Assembly: GCF_002295065.1 (NCBI RefSeq)
Contig: NZ_NSGG01000003.1
Location: forward strand, 186,001 to 250,000
Source of the DNA: Mesorhizobium sp. WSM3859
Lineage (GTDB): Bacteria; Pseudomonadota; Alphaproteobacteria; Rhizobiales; Rhizobiaceae
Length of the DNA: 64,000 nucleotides
Direction: 5' to 3'
Below the pieces are notes generated by a model, which was not told the DNA's origin, ran no database searches, and worked only from the letters and a program-made list of their open reading frames with translations. Below, piece by piece: positions 35,283 to 46,805 of this stretch. Both the position numbers and the translations under genes were made by a program. How positions within the stretch are numbered: the first letter of the stretch is position 1; each line of letters starts with the position of its first letter.

Positions 35283-36401
35283 ATGAAAAAATCACTCTTG
35301 TCCGCCGTTGCGCTGACCGCGTTCATCGCGTTCAGCGGCAGCGCGTGGGCCGACATCCTGATCGGCGTCGCCGGTCCGATCACCGGCCCGAACGCCGCCT
35401 TCGGCGCACAGCTGCAGAAGGGCGCCGAGCAGGCGGTCGCCGACATCAACGCGGCGGGTGGCGTCAATGGCCAGCAGCTCAAGATCGAGATCGGTGACGA
35501 CGTCTCCGATCCCAAGCAAGGCATCTCGGTCGCCAACAAGTTCGTCGCCGACGGCGTCAAGTTCGTCGACGGCCACTTCAATTCGGGCGTGACCATTCCG
35601 GCTTCGGAAGTCTATGCCGAAAACGGCATCCTCGTCATGACGCCGTCGGCAACCAATCCGAAGCTTACCGAGCGCGGCCTGTGGAACACCTTCCGCACCT
35701 GCGGTCGTGACGACCAGCAGGGCAAGGTGGCCGGCGACTACATCGCCAAGAACTTCAAGGACGCCAAGATCGCCATCGTCCACGACAAGACGCCTTACGG
35801 GCAGGGCCTTGCCGACGAGACCAAGAAGAACCTCAACGCCAACGGCATCAAGGAAGTGATGTATGAAGGCATCAATGTCGGCGACAAGGACTTCTCGGCC
35901 CTCATCGCCAAGATGAAGGAAAACAATGTCAACCTGATCTACTGGGGTGGCCTGCACACCGAAGCCGGCCTGATCATACGTCAGACGGCCGACCAGGGCC
36001 TGAAGGCGCCGATGTTCTCGGGCGATGGCATCGTCTCCAACGAACTGGCCTCGATCGCGGGTGACGCGGTTGCCGGCACGCTCAACACCTTCGCTCCGGA
36101 TCCGCGCAAGAACCCGGACGCCAAGGAAGTGGTGGAGAAGTTCCGCGCCGCCGGCTTCGAGCCGGAAGCCTACACGCTCTACTCCTATGCGGCCGTGCAG
36201 ATCATCACCCAGGCCATCGCCAAGGTCGGTTCGGCCGACGACGCGCAGAAGGTTGCCGAAGTGATCAAGTCCGGCGGTCCGTGGAAGACGGTTATTGGCG
36301 AGATCGGCTACGACGCCAAGGGCGATATCACCCGTCCCGACTACGTCATCTACGAATGGAAGAAGGGTGACGACGGCAAGTACAGCTACTTCGAGAAATA
36401 A
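35283..36401 (+). CDS. livK: Branched-chain amino acid ABC transporter substrate-binding protein
   Basis: 372 residues. Sec signal peptide 1-23 (ending GSAWA), then a type-I periplasmic binding protein with [37 protein letters not shown] and [20 protein letters not shown]. It delivers Leu/Ile/Val or other neutral amino acids to LivHM. It stands 135 bp behind the permease genes and ahead of a strong terminator, so it can be expressed at higher level from its own promoter. GGGAGC precedes the ATG. Confidence 0.94.
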   Translation: MKKSLLSAVALTAFIAFSGSAWADILIGVAGPITGPNAAFGAQLQKGAEQAVADINAAGGVNGQQLKIEIGDDVSDPKQGISVANKFVADGVKFVDGHFNSGVTIPASEVYAENGILVMTPSATNPKLTERGLWNTFRTCGRDDQQGKVAGDYIAKNFKDAKIAIVHDKTPYGQGLADETKKNLNANGIKEVMYEGINVGDKDFSALIAKMKENNVNLIYWGGLHTEAGLIIRQTADQGLKAPMFSGDGIVSNELASIAGDAVAGTLNTFAPDPRKNPDAKEVVEKFRAAGFEPEAYTLYSYAAVQIITQAIAKVGSADDAQKVAEVIKSGGPWKTVIGEIGYDAKGDITRPDYVIYEWKKGDDGKYSYFEK

Positions 36402-36430
36402 GCCGGCAAATAGAAGCCGACTTGCAATGG

Positions 36431-36460
36431 ATGCCCGGCGCTTGCGCCGGGCATTTTTGT
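36431..36460 (+). terminator. Rho-independent terminator after livK
   Basis: An 11-bp perfect stem (ATGCCCGGCGC / GCGCCGGGCAT) with a TT loop is followed by TTTTTGTTTT. It closes the liv operon. Confidence 0.9.
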
Positions 36461-36674
36461 TTTGCGTGACCGCAGCCGGCGGGGAAGCCCCGCCCGGCGG
36501 CTCGGACCGCGCTCAGGCCTCCCGCGGCAGACCGGCGGAGGAGCAATAACGACGCGCCTGCCGCAAACAAACGATTTAAATCGTTTTAGCTGTCGCGCAA
36601 ATTTGGTTGCGCTGCAGCATTTTCACGTTAATCATTGCGCATTCACCTCCTTTACGCATGCTGGAGCCCAGTCC

Positions 36675-40133
<3,459 letters not shown>

Positions 40134-40285
40134 CGGTCGGATCGTCATGCCTGGCGGGCGGCTGACAGCAGCCGTCCACAGCCGCTCGACAAGTGTCTTG
40201 ACCCGCCGCGCCCGCTCGGGCAGGGAACCCGCTCCAATTCGCCGTGGCGGGAATCGCCTCGGCTCCAGAAGACGCGGAGAGAAAA

Positions 40286-40546
40286 ATGGCCGACGAAATC
40301 ACCGAGACCAGCCAGACTGTAGCCGCCGGCCAGCTGCGCACCATCATCGAGCGCATCGAGCGACTCGAGGAAGAGAAGAAGACGATCTCCGACGACATCA
40401 AGGACGTCTATGCCGAGGCCAAGGGCACCGGCTTCGACACCAAGGCGATCCGCACCATCGTGCGGCTGCGCAAGAAGGACCAGGCGGAGCGCCAGGAGGA
40501 GGAGTCCATCCTCGATCTCTACAAGGCCGCTCTCGGCATGGTGTAA
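40286..40546 (+). CDS. gapR: GapR-type nucleoid-associated protein (DUF2312)
   Basis: 86 residues, all DUF2312: a long coiled coil ([52 protein letters not shown]) as in Caulobacter GapR, which binds overtwisted AT-rich DNA ahead of replication and transcription. I chose ATG 40286 with GGAGA upstream; the longer frame adds 14 residues without similarity. The gene stands alone between pyc and a small unknown gene. Confidence 0.93.
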   Translation: MADEITETSQTVAAGQLRTIIERIERLEEEKKTISDDIKDVYAEAKGTGFDTKAIRTIVRLRKKDQAERQEEESILDLYKAALGMV

Positions 40547-40568
40547 GCCTCATGGCCGGGAGCCGGTC

Positions 40569-41009
40569 ATGACCGAATTCGACTTCGGCGGCCGCCGTGC
40601 CTCGGAGTTCCGCCATCGCGGCTTCTGGGCGCTGTTCGCTGAACGGCATCCGGAGGAAAGGCCAAGGATGGCGCGACGCGGGCCTTGGTTTTGGCAGCGC
40701 GGGTTGCCGGATTTCGCCCTGGTGCTTTCGATGTATGTCGCGCCGGCGCAGAACCATGTCGGCGTCTTCTTCGGCCGCAATGAGAAGTTCGGCGCAACGG
40801 AGTCATGGTCGCGGCTGAAACCGTTCCAGCCGGCGATCGAAGCCAGGCTGAAGCTCAAGCCCGAGCAGAGCGCGCAAGCTCTTGGCATCAATTCACTTTG
40901 GCATGTGAACTGCTACGCCGAGGACAACTGGCCGGCCATGACCGACTGGCTGGTGAGGGAATGCTCACGCTTCGAAGAAGCCGTGACCGAAGTCCTGGGG
41001 CGGAGATAG
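40569..41009 (+). CDS. Conserved hypothetical protein
   Basis: 146 residues, no signal peptide or membrane segment. Aromatic- and Arg-rich, with RHRGFWALFAERHPEE, FALVLSMYVAPAQNHVGVFFGRN and WHVNCYAEDNWPAMTDWLVRECSRFEEAV. The layout (strand, helix, closing helix) suggests a small alpha/beta protein, but I recognise no family. It starts 22 bp after gapR and 10 bp before the small membrane protein, so the three may be cotranscribed. Confidence 0.65.
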   Translation: MTEFDFGGRRASEFRHRGFWALFAERHPEERPRMARRGPWFWQRGLPDFALVLSMYVAPAQNHVGVFFGRNEKFGATESWSRLKPFQPAIEARLKLKPEQSAQALGINSLWHVNCYAEDNWPAMTDWLVRECSRFEEAVTEVLGRR

Positions 41010-41019
41010 GTCGCCGGCG

Positions 41020-41316
41020 ATGACGGGCTTTTTCCGTACGCGCTGGAGGGGTGAAGCGCCGCTCGACCGGCTGTTCTGGCGCGACATGCTGCTGGTCGGG
41101 ACGATCTTGAGCGTCGCTTCTTCGGCACTGGCGCTGATCCTGCTTGGATTGAAGCTGCCGCTCTGGCTGGTGCTTGCGGTGCATTTCCTGCCTGTTCCCT
41201 ACAACATCTTCCTGACGATCGCCGTCTGGCGAACGGCGGAGAAGAGCGGCGGGTTGAAGGCGCAGCTGATGATGCTGGGCTCGGCGCTTTGGTTGATTGC
41301 AACAGCGGTCGCCTGA
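41020..41316 (+). CDS. Small membrane protein
   Basis: 98 residues with two strong hydrophobic segments (about 24-46 and 50-70) and a weaker third at the C-terminus. No family recognised. It starts 10 bp after the previous gene and ends shortly before a bidirectional terminator. Confidence 0.65.
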   Translation: MTGFFRTRWRGEAPLDRLFWRDMLLVGTILSVASSALALILLGLKLPLWLVLAVHFLPVPYNIFLTIAVWRTAEKSGGLKAQLMMLGSALWLIATAVA

Positions 41317-41346
41317 GCCGCGTCACACTTTTGCTGCTCCATATGA

Positions 41347-41370
41347 AAAGGGCGGCCGAAGCCGCCCTTT
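41347..41370. terminator. Bidirectional terminator between convergent genes
   Basis: A 10-bp perfect stem AAAGGGCGGC / GCCGCCCTTT with loop CGAA. A-tracts before and T-tracts after the stem allow it to work for both the + strand membrane protein and the - strand msrB. Confidence 0.75.
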
Positions 41371-41393
41371 GCGAAGTCACGATCCGGGACAGG

Positions 41394-41798
41394 TCAGGCC
41401 GACGGCTCGAAGCGCAACGCCACGCCGTTGATGCAATAGCGCAGGCCGGTCGGCGGCGGGCCATCCTCGAAGACATGGCCGAGATGGCTGCCGCAGCGCG
41501 AGCAATGGCACTCGGTGCGGACCATGCCGTAGCTGCGGTCGACGGTGTTCTCGATCGAGCCCGGAACGGGATCGTTGAAGCTCGGCCAGCCGGTGCCGCT
41601 CTCGAACTTCAGCTTGGATTCGAACAGCGGCTGGTCGCAGCCGACGCAATGGAAGGTGCCGGCGCGCTTCTCGTAGAGCAGCGCGCAACTGCCGGGGCGC
41701 TCGGTGCCGTGATTGCGCATGACGGCATACTGCTCCGGCGTCAGCCGGGCGCGCCACTCGGCATCGGTGCGGGTGACGGGATAGACGTGGGTGTCCAT
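41394..41798 (-). CDS. msrB: Peptide-methionine (R)-S-oxide reductase MsrB
   Basis: 134 residues. Catalytic Cys122 lies in RYCINGVALRF; the zinc site is formed by Cys51/Cys54 and Cys99/Cys102 (CVGC, CSRC). GTGWPSF and SHLGHVF are typical. It repairs methionine-R-sulfoxide in the cytoplasm using thioredoxin. No msrA is nearby. Confidence 0.96.
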   Translation of the reverse strand: MDTHVYPVTRTDAEWRARLTPEQYAVMRNHGTERPGSCALLYEKRAGTFHCVGCDQPLFESKLKFESGTGWPSFNDPVPGSIENTVDRSYGMVRTECHCSRCGSHLGHVFEDGPPPTGLRYCINGVALRFEPSA

Positions 41799-41876
41799 GA
41801 AATCTCCTCGGCCTTGGCGGCTCGTTGTTGCTTGCGATGGGTATTCGTCGGAACATAGGCGTTTGTTACAGATATA

Positions 41877-41992
41877 TTCAGGTGAGGCCGGTCTGCAAAT
41901 GCCGGCATCCTGCGCTTCCGGTGCTCACGTACTTTAAGTACGCTCCGCTCCGGTTCTCGGATGCCACCATTTTCGACTCGGCCTGACCTGAA
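41877..41992. repeat. Nested inverted repeat (dispersed family) upstream of msrB
   Basis: Outer arms TTCAGGTGAGGCCG (41877-41890) and CGGCCTGACCTGAA (41979-41992) pair with one mismatch. Middle arms GGCATCC (about 41903) and GGATGCC (about 41959) and the core CGTACTTTAAGTACG also pair. The left arm is repeated at 15677-15716 near dadA, and the core resembles 44968-45000. It lies between msrB and the VWA gene. Confidence 0.75.
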
Positions 41993-42014
41993 TTTCAACG
42001 TTGCACCCACCAGA

Positions 42015-43205
42015 TCAGTGCTTGCGCGACAGCTGCCTCGTCGCCGCCTCAAGACCGGCCAATGTCAGTGGGAACATGCGGCCGCCGAAGATCTCGCTGA
42101 TCATGGCGATAGAGTGGGTGTAGCGCCAGTTCTTCTCGGCTTCCGGGTTCAGCCAGATCGCGTTCGGCCATTGCTGCAAGAGCCGCGCCAGCCACACGCT
42201 GCCGGCCTCCGGGTTCCAGTGCTCGACCGAGCCGCCCGGATGCGCGATCTCGTAAGGGCTCATCGAGGCGTCGCCAACGACGATCACCTTATAGTCAGGT
42301 CCGTATTTGTGGATGAGGTCGAAGGTCGGGATCGTCGCGGCCAGGCGCCGGCGATTGTCCTTCCACACGCGCTCGTAGAGGCAGTTGTGGAAGTAGAAAT
42401 ATTCGAGCTGGCGGAACTCGGCGCGCGCGGCCGAGAACAGCTCCTCGACGCCGCGGATATGGTCATCCATCGAGCCGCCGACATCGAAGAACATCAGGAG
42501 CTTCACGGCGTTGCGCCGCTCGGGCCGCGTTTTGACGTCGAGATAGCCATGCTCGGCGGTGGCGTGGATGGTACCGGGCAGGTCGAACTCCTCCTCGGCG
42601 CCCTCGCGCACCCAGCGGCGTAGCCGCTTCAGCGCGACCTTGATGTTGCGGGTGCCGAGCTCGACGGTGTCGTCGAAATTCCTGAATTCGCGCTTGTCCC
42701 AAACCTTCACGGCGCGGCGGTGGTGGCTCTCGTGCTGGCCGATGCGCACGCCTTCGGGGTTGTAACCATAGGCGCCGAAGGGCGAGGTGCCGCCGGTGCC
42801 GATCCATTTCGAGCCCCCCTGGTGGCGGCCCTTTTGTTCCTCGAGCCGCTGCTTCAAGGTCTCCATCAGTTTGTCGAAACCGCCCAAAGCCTCGACAAGC
42901 TTCTTTTCTTCCTCGGTCAGGTGCTTTTCGGCCAGCCGGCGCAGCCATTCCTCCGGGATGTTGGCGACATCGACGGCATCGGGTCCGCCGAGCGCCTCGA
43001 CGCCCTTGAAGACATGCGCAAACACCTGGTCGAAACGGTCGATATGGCGCTCGTCCTTCACCAGGGCCGAGCGCGCGAGGTAGTAGAAAGCCTCGACGTC
43101 ATAGTCGACGAGCCCAGCTTCCAGCCCTTCCAGCAGCGACAGATATTCCCGGAGCGATACGGGAACCCGCGCGGCCTTCAGTTCCAGGAAGAAGGGGATG
43201 AACAT
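42015..43205 (-). CDS. VWA domain protein (CoxE-like)
   Basis: 396 residues. The C-terminal von Willebrand A domain contains LLMFFDVGGSMDDHI, a MIDAS-like motif in which the usual DxSxS reads DVGGS. The N-terminal ~170 residues are helical (MFIPFFLELKAARVPVSLREYLSLLEGLEAGL). Such proteins pair with MoxR AAA+ ATPases in metal-cofactor or protein-complex maturation. ATG 43205 is chosen because it starts the conserved region. The MoxR gene is two genes upstream on the same strand. Confidence 0.9.
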   Translation of the reverse strand: MFIPFFLELKAARVPVSLREYLSLLEGLEAGLVDYDVEAFYYLARSALVKDERHIDRFDQVFAHVFKGVEALGGPDAVDVANIPEEWLRRLAEKHLTEEEKKLVEALGGFDKLMETLKQRLEEQKGRHQGGSKWIGTGGTSPFGAYGYNPEGVRIGQHESHHRRAVKVWDKREFRNFDDTVELGTRNIKVALKRLRRWVREGAEEEFDLPGTIHATAEHGYLDVKTRPERRNAVKLLMFFDVGGSMDDHIRGVEELFSAARAEFRQLEYFYFHNCLYERVWKDNRRRLAATIPTFDLIHKYGPDYKVIVVGDASMSPYEIAHPGGSVEHWNPEAGSVWLARLLQQWPNAIWLNPEAEKNWRYTHSIAMISEIFGGRMFPLTLAGLEAATRQLSRKH

Positions 43206-43212
43206 CAGTCCC

Positions 43213-43659
43213 TTATAGCAAATCGTACTCGATGAAGCCCGTCCGCCTTGCCACATGGTCGTAGAGCCGGCGCGCCGTGGCGTTGGTCTCGTGCGTCATC
43301 CAGTAGACGTTCTTGACGCCGATCTTGCCGGCTTCGTCCTGCACCGCTTTGATCAGCGCCGCGCCCACGCCTTTGCCGCGCACGTCCGGGTCGGCGAACA
43401 GGTCCTGCAAATAGCAGTTGTTGACCAGCGACCAGCAGGAACGGTGATAGAGGTAATGGGTTAGGCCGACAGCCTTGCCGTCCAGTGTGGCGATAAATCC
43501 CTTCGGCTCGAACTCGCCCTCCGTGAACAGCCGCTTCCAGGTGATGGCGTAGACCTCTTCCGGGAGCTTCGTCTCGTAGAAGGTCAGATAGTCGGTCCAA
43601 AGCCGGCGCCATTCGGCGTGATCGGACTGCGCGAGCGGGCGGATGGTGATCTCGGACAT
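43213..43659 (-). CDS. GNAT-family N-acetyltransferase
   Basis: 148 residues, a single acetyltransferase domain. The acetyl-CoA motif A is LQDLFADPDVRGKGVGAALIKAVQDEA (R/Q-x-x-G-x-G/A as RGKGVG). The C-terminal WMTHETNATARRLYDHVARRTGFIEYDLL is the usual end. Seven bases separate it from the VWA gene downstream, and 90 bp from moxR upstream, so it may be part of the same operon. Confidence 0.9.
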   Translation of the reverse strand: MSEITIRPLAQSDHAEWRRLWTDYLTFYETKLPEEVYAITWKRLFTEGEFEPKGFIATLDGKAVGLTHYLYHRSCWSLVNNCYLQDLFADPDVRGKGVGAALIKAVQDEAGKIGVKNVYWMTHETNATARRLYDHVARRTGFIEYDLL

Positions 43660-43749
43660 TTCTCTCCTCCAACATTTGCACCCGAAGCTGCGGCAGCGGT
43701 CGCTTGCCGGCCACGGTCCACAGACGGGAAAAGCGCTATTGCTGCCGGC

Positions 43750-44589
43750 TTAACCCTGCCGCCTGGCCATGAAGGCCAAGCGCTCGAACAGATGCACGTC
43801 CTGCTCGTTCTTAAGCAACGCGCCATGCAACTTGGGCAGCATGTTCTTCGGGTCGGCGCGCAAATCTTCGGGCGTGATATCGTCGGCGACCAGCAGGCGG
43901 ATCCAGTCTAGGGCCTCGGAGGTCGACGGCTTCTTCTTCAGCCCCGGCACGTCGCGGATTTCGTAGAACTGGGTGAGGGCCGCCCTCACCAGGTTCTGCT
44001 TGATGCCGGGGTAATGCACCTCGACGATGCGGTGCAGCGTGTCGATGTCGGGGAAGCGGATATAGTGGAAGAAGCAGCGGCGCAGGAAAGCGTCCGGCAG
44101 TTCCTTCTCATTGTTCGAGGTAATGATCACGATCGGCCTAAACTCGGCGCGGATCGTCTCGCCCGTCTCGTAGACGAAGAACTCCATCCGATCGAGTTCC
44201 TGCAGGAGGTCGTTCGGGAATTCGATGTCGGCCTTGTCGATCTCGTCGATCAAGAGCACGACCTTCTTTCGCGCCGCGAAGGCATCCCACAGCTTGCCGC
44301 GCTTGATGTAGTTGGCGATGTCGTTGAAGCGCTCGTCGCCGAGCTGGCTGTCGCGCAGCCGCGACACGGCGTCATATTCGTAAAGGCCCTGTTGCGCCTT
44401 CGTGGTCGATTTGACGTTCCATTCGATGAAATCGAGTCCGAGCGCCGAGGCCACCTGGCGGGCGAGCTCGGTCTTGCCGGTGCCGGGCTCGCCCTTGACC
44501 AGCAAGGGCCGCTCCAGGGCGATCGCGGCGTTGACCGCGACCATCAGATTCTTGTCGGCGACATAAGCCGCTGTGCCTTCGAAACGCAT
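43750..44589 (-). CDS. MoxR-family AAA+ ATPase
   Basis: 279 residues. Walker A GEPGTGKT (33-40), Walker B VVLLIDEID (about 110-118), sensor 1 IVIITSNNEKELPDAFLRRCF with the arginine finger region. MoxR proteins act as chaperone-like ATPases together with VWA proteins. GGAGAAGAA precedes the ATG. With the GNAT and VWA genes it forms a compact three-gene group on the minus strand. Confidence 0.93.
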   Translation of the reverse strand: MRFEGTAAYVADKNLMVAVNAAIALERPLLVKGEPGTGKTELARQVASALGLDFIEWNVKSTTKAQQGLYEYDAVSRLRDSQLGDERFNDIANYIKRGKLWDAFAARKKVVLLIDEIDKADIEFPNDLLQELDRMEFFVYETGETIRAEFRPIVIITSNNEKELPDAFLRRCFFHYIRFPDIDTLHRIVEVHYPGIKQNLVRAALTQFYEIRDVPGLKKKPSTSEALDWIRLLVADDITPEDLRADPKNMLPKLHGALLKNEQDVHLFERLAFMARRQG

Positions 44590-44732
44590 TTCTTCTCCTG
44601 GCTATGTTGCGGCGACCGTAAGGAGCCATGCGCATGGGTGCAAGCTTCGAAGCCAAAGTGGTCCGCCTTGGCGATAGCCGACCAAGCAAATAACGCTCAA
44701 ACGCCCATCCGTTTCTCTAGCGCTCGGCCACC

Positions 44733-44893
44733 CACCGGCCTATATTCGCTGCTGGCGGTCTGCGCTTCCCGGCAGGAGAAACTTATCCCCGGGGCCTTAT
44801 CGATCCTTAGGGAGCTGTCCCTGAGAAGACCCGTGGGTTTTCTCACACGGCGCCCACCTACTTTGTAGGCACCCGGGATCGACCTTTCCACCG
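44733..44893 (+). ncRNA. ssrS: Probable 6S RNA
   Basis: This GC-rich, non-coding stretch lies upstream of the 5-formyl-THF cyclo-ligase gene, the usual neighbour of 6S RNA in proteobacteria. It contains several local hairpins (AGGGA-GCTG-TCCCT, CCGTG..CACGG, CCTAC-TTT-GTAGG) and pairing ATCGATCC with GGGATCGA that can close a larger bubble, giving about 160 nt. 6S RNA mimics an open promoter and binds the housekeeping RNA polymerase. Boundaries are approximate and the call rests mainly on synteny. Confidence 0.55.
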
Positions 44894-44952
44894 GTTGTGT
44901 GGATCGTCACTTTACCCGAAAAGGCCATATTTGGCGGATTTTGTCGTCGCGC

Positions 44953-45000
44953 CGCTTTGTGCGGTGCTCACGAACAAAAAAGTTCGCTCCGCTCCTCCAA
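44953..45000. repeat. Short dispersed repeat before the cyclo-ligase gene
   Basis: GGTGCTCACGAAC..GTTCGCTCCGCTCC matches the core of the element at 41920-41952 (GGTGCTCACGTACT..AGTACGCTCCGCTCC), with compensatory change of the arms and a poly-A loop. Compensated stems in both copies suggest that the hairpin itself is maintained. Confidence 0.65.
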
Positions 45001-45051
45001 AACGTCGCTCCTAAAACTCCATCCAAATCTGACCTTTTCTAGCGTCGACGC

Positions 45052-45636
45052 ATGTCACCTTCCAAAGACCTCAAAAAACAGCTTCGCAAGGAAGCGCTAG
45101 CGCGCCGCGATGCGCTCGACGAATTCTGGCGCGTGGAGATCGCGCTTGAGATGGCCGAGACCGCGAAGGAAAAAATCGACTTCGAGCCCGGCAGGATCGT
45201 CTCCGGTTTCTGGCCGATGCGCTCGGAGGTCGATGTGCGGCCGTTGATGTTCGCGCTGCGCGAGAAGGGCGCCAGGCTCTGCCTGCCGGCGATCCTCGAT
45301 AAGACCACGATCGTCTTCCGCGAGCTGGTGCGCGGCGCGCCGATGGTCGAAATGGGCTTCGGCACGATCGGCCCGCATGAAGAGGCGGAAGTGCTCGATC
45401 CGACGCTCATGCTGGTGCCGCTCGCCGCCTTCGACGCCCGCGGCCACCGCATCGGCTACGGCGCCGGCTACTACGACCGGGCGATCGCCAGGCTGGCCGA
45501 AAAGGGCATCACGCCGAGGCTGATCGGCATCGCCTTCGACTGCCAGGAAGTCGAGCGGGTGCCGGAAGAGAACCATGACGTCGTCATGCCGGAAATACTG
45601 ACCGAAAGCGGGCTGAGGCGCTTCGATATCGCTTAA
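45052..45636 (+). CDS. 5-formyltetrahydrofolate cyclo-ligase
   Basis: 194 residues. It converts 5-formyl-THF to 5,10-methenyl-THF with ATP. The N-terminal SPSKDLKKQLRKEALARRDAL and the C-terminal GYGAGYYDRAIARL, IGIAFDCQEVERVPEENHDVVM are the family motifs. In other bacteria it is cotranscribed with 6S RNA, which fits the preceding region. Known in E. coli as YgfA, linked to persistence. Confidence 0.95.
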   Translation: MSPSKDLKKQLRKEALARRDALDEFWRVEIALEMAETAKEKIDFEPGRIVSGFWPMRSEVDVRPLMFALREKGARLCLPAILDKTTIVFRELVRGAPMVEMGFGTIGPHEEAEVLDPTLMLVPLAAFDARGHRIGYGAGYYDRAIARLAEKGITPRLIGIAFDCQEVERVPEENHDVVMPEILTESGLRRFDIA

Positions 45637-45714
45637 AATATCGCGATCTGCTTAACGCGTTTCAAAGAACCGTCGGGTGATATTCGTGTAATATAGTCCG
45701 AGCCGACGGGGGTC

Positions 45715-46158
45715 GTGGTGTTTATCTTCGCACGTTACTTTCTGATGCCTTTCGCCCTGATCGCCGCAGTGCTCTTTGCGATGGGAGCACACATCATCGG
45801 CACAAGCTTGCATCACCAAGCCGCCTGGCAACACACCGTCGCCACCGTGACGGATGTCAGCCCCTACAGCGAAACGCGGGCGAACGGTCTCACCACGGAC
45901 GGCATCAATGTCGCCGTCAGCTATGTCGCCAACGACGCGCCGATGACATGGTCCGGCAAGGACAAGGACATCGGGCTCTACAAGGCGGCCAAAGGCGACA
46001 GGGTAGAGTTCTACTACGACCCCGCCGATCCCTCGAACCTCGACACCGCCGCGATGAAAGGCTGGCGCGGCGGGCTGCTGCTGCTTGCCGCCACGGGCGG
46101 GTTCAGCGCTTTCTATGTCTGGTTCTTCTGGCTGCGAGGACGCCGTGCCACGGCTTGA
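45715..46158 (+). CDS. DUF3592-like membrane protein
   Basis: 147 residues. An N-terminal membrane segment (about 8-28), an extracytoplasmic beta-rich domain (WQHTVATVTDVSPYSETR, VEFYYDPADPSNLDT) and a C-terminal membrane segment (about 118-140). This is the DUF3592 layout; function unknown. GTG at 45715 or 45718 starts it, with GGGGG close upstream. It separates the cyclo-ligase from the toxin-antitoxin pair. Confidence 0.75.
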   Translation: MVFIFARYFLMPFALIAAVLFAMGAHIIGTSLHHQAAWQHTVATVTDVSPYSETRANGLTTDGINVAVSYVANDAPMTWSGKDKDIGLYKAAKGDRVEFYYDPADPSNLDTAAMKGWRGGLLLLAATGGFSAFYVWFFWLRGRRATA

Positions 46159-46204
46159 CGTTCGTGCCCAACTGGCGAATACTACTGAATTCCAGTAGGC
46201 AACA

Positions 46205-46486
46205 ATGCTTGAGTTCGAGTGGGATGACGAGAAAGCCGCGAGCAATCTTACCAAGCATGGTGTGGCGTTTGCGGATGCCAAACGGCTGTTCGACGACATC
46301 CATGCACTGCATTATTCGGATCGCTCGATGGACTACGAAGAGGAGCGCTTCATCGGCATCGGTATCGTCAATGGATTGGTGCTGACAGTGGTTTACACCG
46401 AGCGCGGCGACCGAATAAGACTGATCTCCGCCAGAAAGGCGACGCGCCATGAGCAGAAAGCATATGACCAAGCACGCCAAGACTGA
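46205..46486 (+). CDS. brnT: BrnT-family toxin
   Basis: 93 residues, full BrnT length. FEWDDEKAASNLTKHGVAFADAKRLFDD and LTVVYTERGDRIRLISARKATRHEQKAY are the family hallmarks. BrnT proteins are RNase toxins of type II toxin-antitoxin systems with a RelE-like fold. The next gene starts inside it (38-bp overlap, different frame) and encodes an HTH antitoxin, so translation is coupled. Confidence 0.9.
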   Translation: MLEFEWDDEKAASNLTKHGVAFADAKRLFDDIHALHYSDRSMDYEEERFIGIGIVNGLVLTVVYTERGDRIRLISARKATRHEQKAYDQARQD

Positions 46487-46805
46487 ATCCGGCACCGATT
46501 GGAGCCGTCTGCGCGCCATGAGCGACGCTGAGGCGGAGGTTGGCGCCTTGGCGGACAAGGACAATCCTCCGCTCGACACGGATCGGCCGGGAGTAACATC
46601 TGTCGCGCGCGTCAAGGTGATCCGTCGGGCTTTGCATCTTACCCAGGAGGAATTTTCCGTCCGCTATCGCATTCCGCTCGGCACGCTTAGAGACTGGGAG
46701 CAGGGCAGGACCGAGCCGGACCAGGCGGCGCAGGCCTATTTACAGGTTATCGCCAAGGAGCCGGAAACGGTGTCGCGGGCGCTCGGTACGCGTAGCGCCG
46801 CATGA
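46449..46805 (+). CDS. Helix-turn-helix antitoxin partner of BrnT
   Basis: 118 residues (or 113 from ATG 46464). The N-terminal DWSRLRAMSDAEAEVGALADKDNPPLD resembles BrnA N-termini that bind the toxin. The C-terminus is an HTH_XRE-type domain (VIRRALHLTQEEFSVRYRIPLGTLRDWEQGRTEPDQAAQAYLQVIAKEP) rather than the ribbon-helix-helix of classical BrnA. It probably neutralises BrnT and represses the promoter. Its stop overlaps the ymdB-like start by 4 bp (ATGA), an unusual link to a housekeeping gene. Confidence 0.85.
   Translation: MSRKHMTKHAKTESGTDWSRLRAMSDAEAEVGALADKDNPPLDTDRPGVTSVARVKVIRRALHLTQEEFSVRYRIPLGTLRDWEQGRTEPDQAAQAYLQVIAKEPETVSRALGTRSAA

Noticed and set aside
42015..44589. MoxR-VWA as a defence (ternary ATPase/VWA/effector) module
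   Set aside because: No effector nuclease or phosphatase is present and the surrounding genes are core functions; a GNAT gene alone does not support defence.
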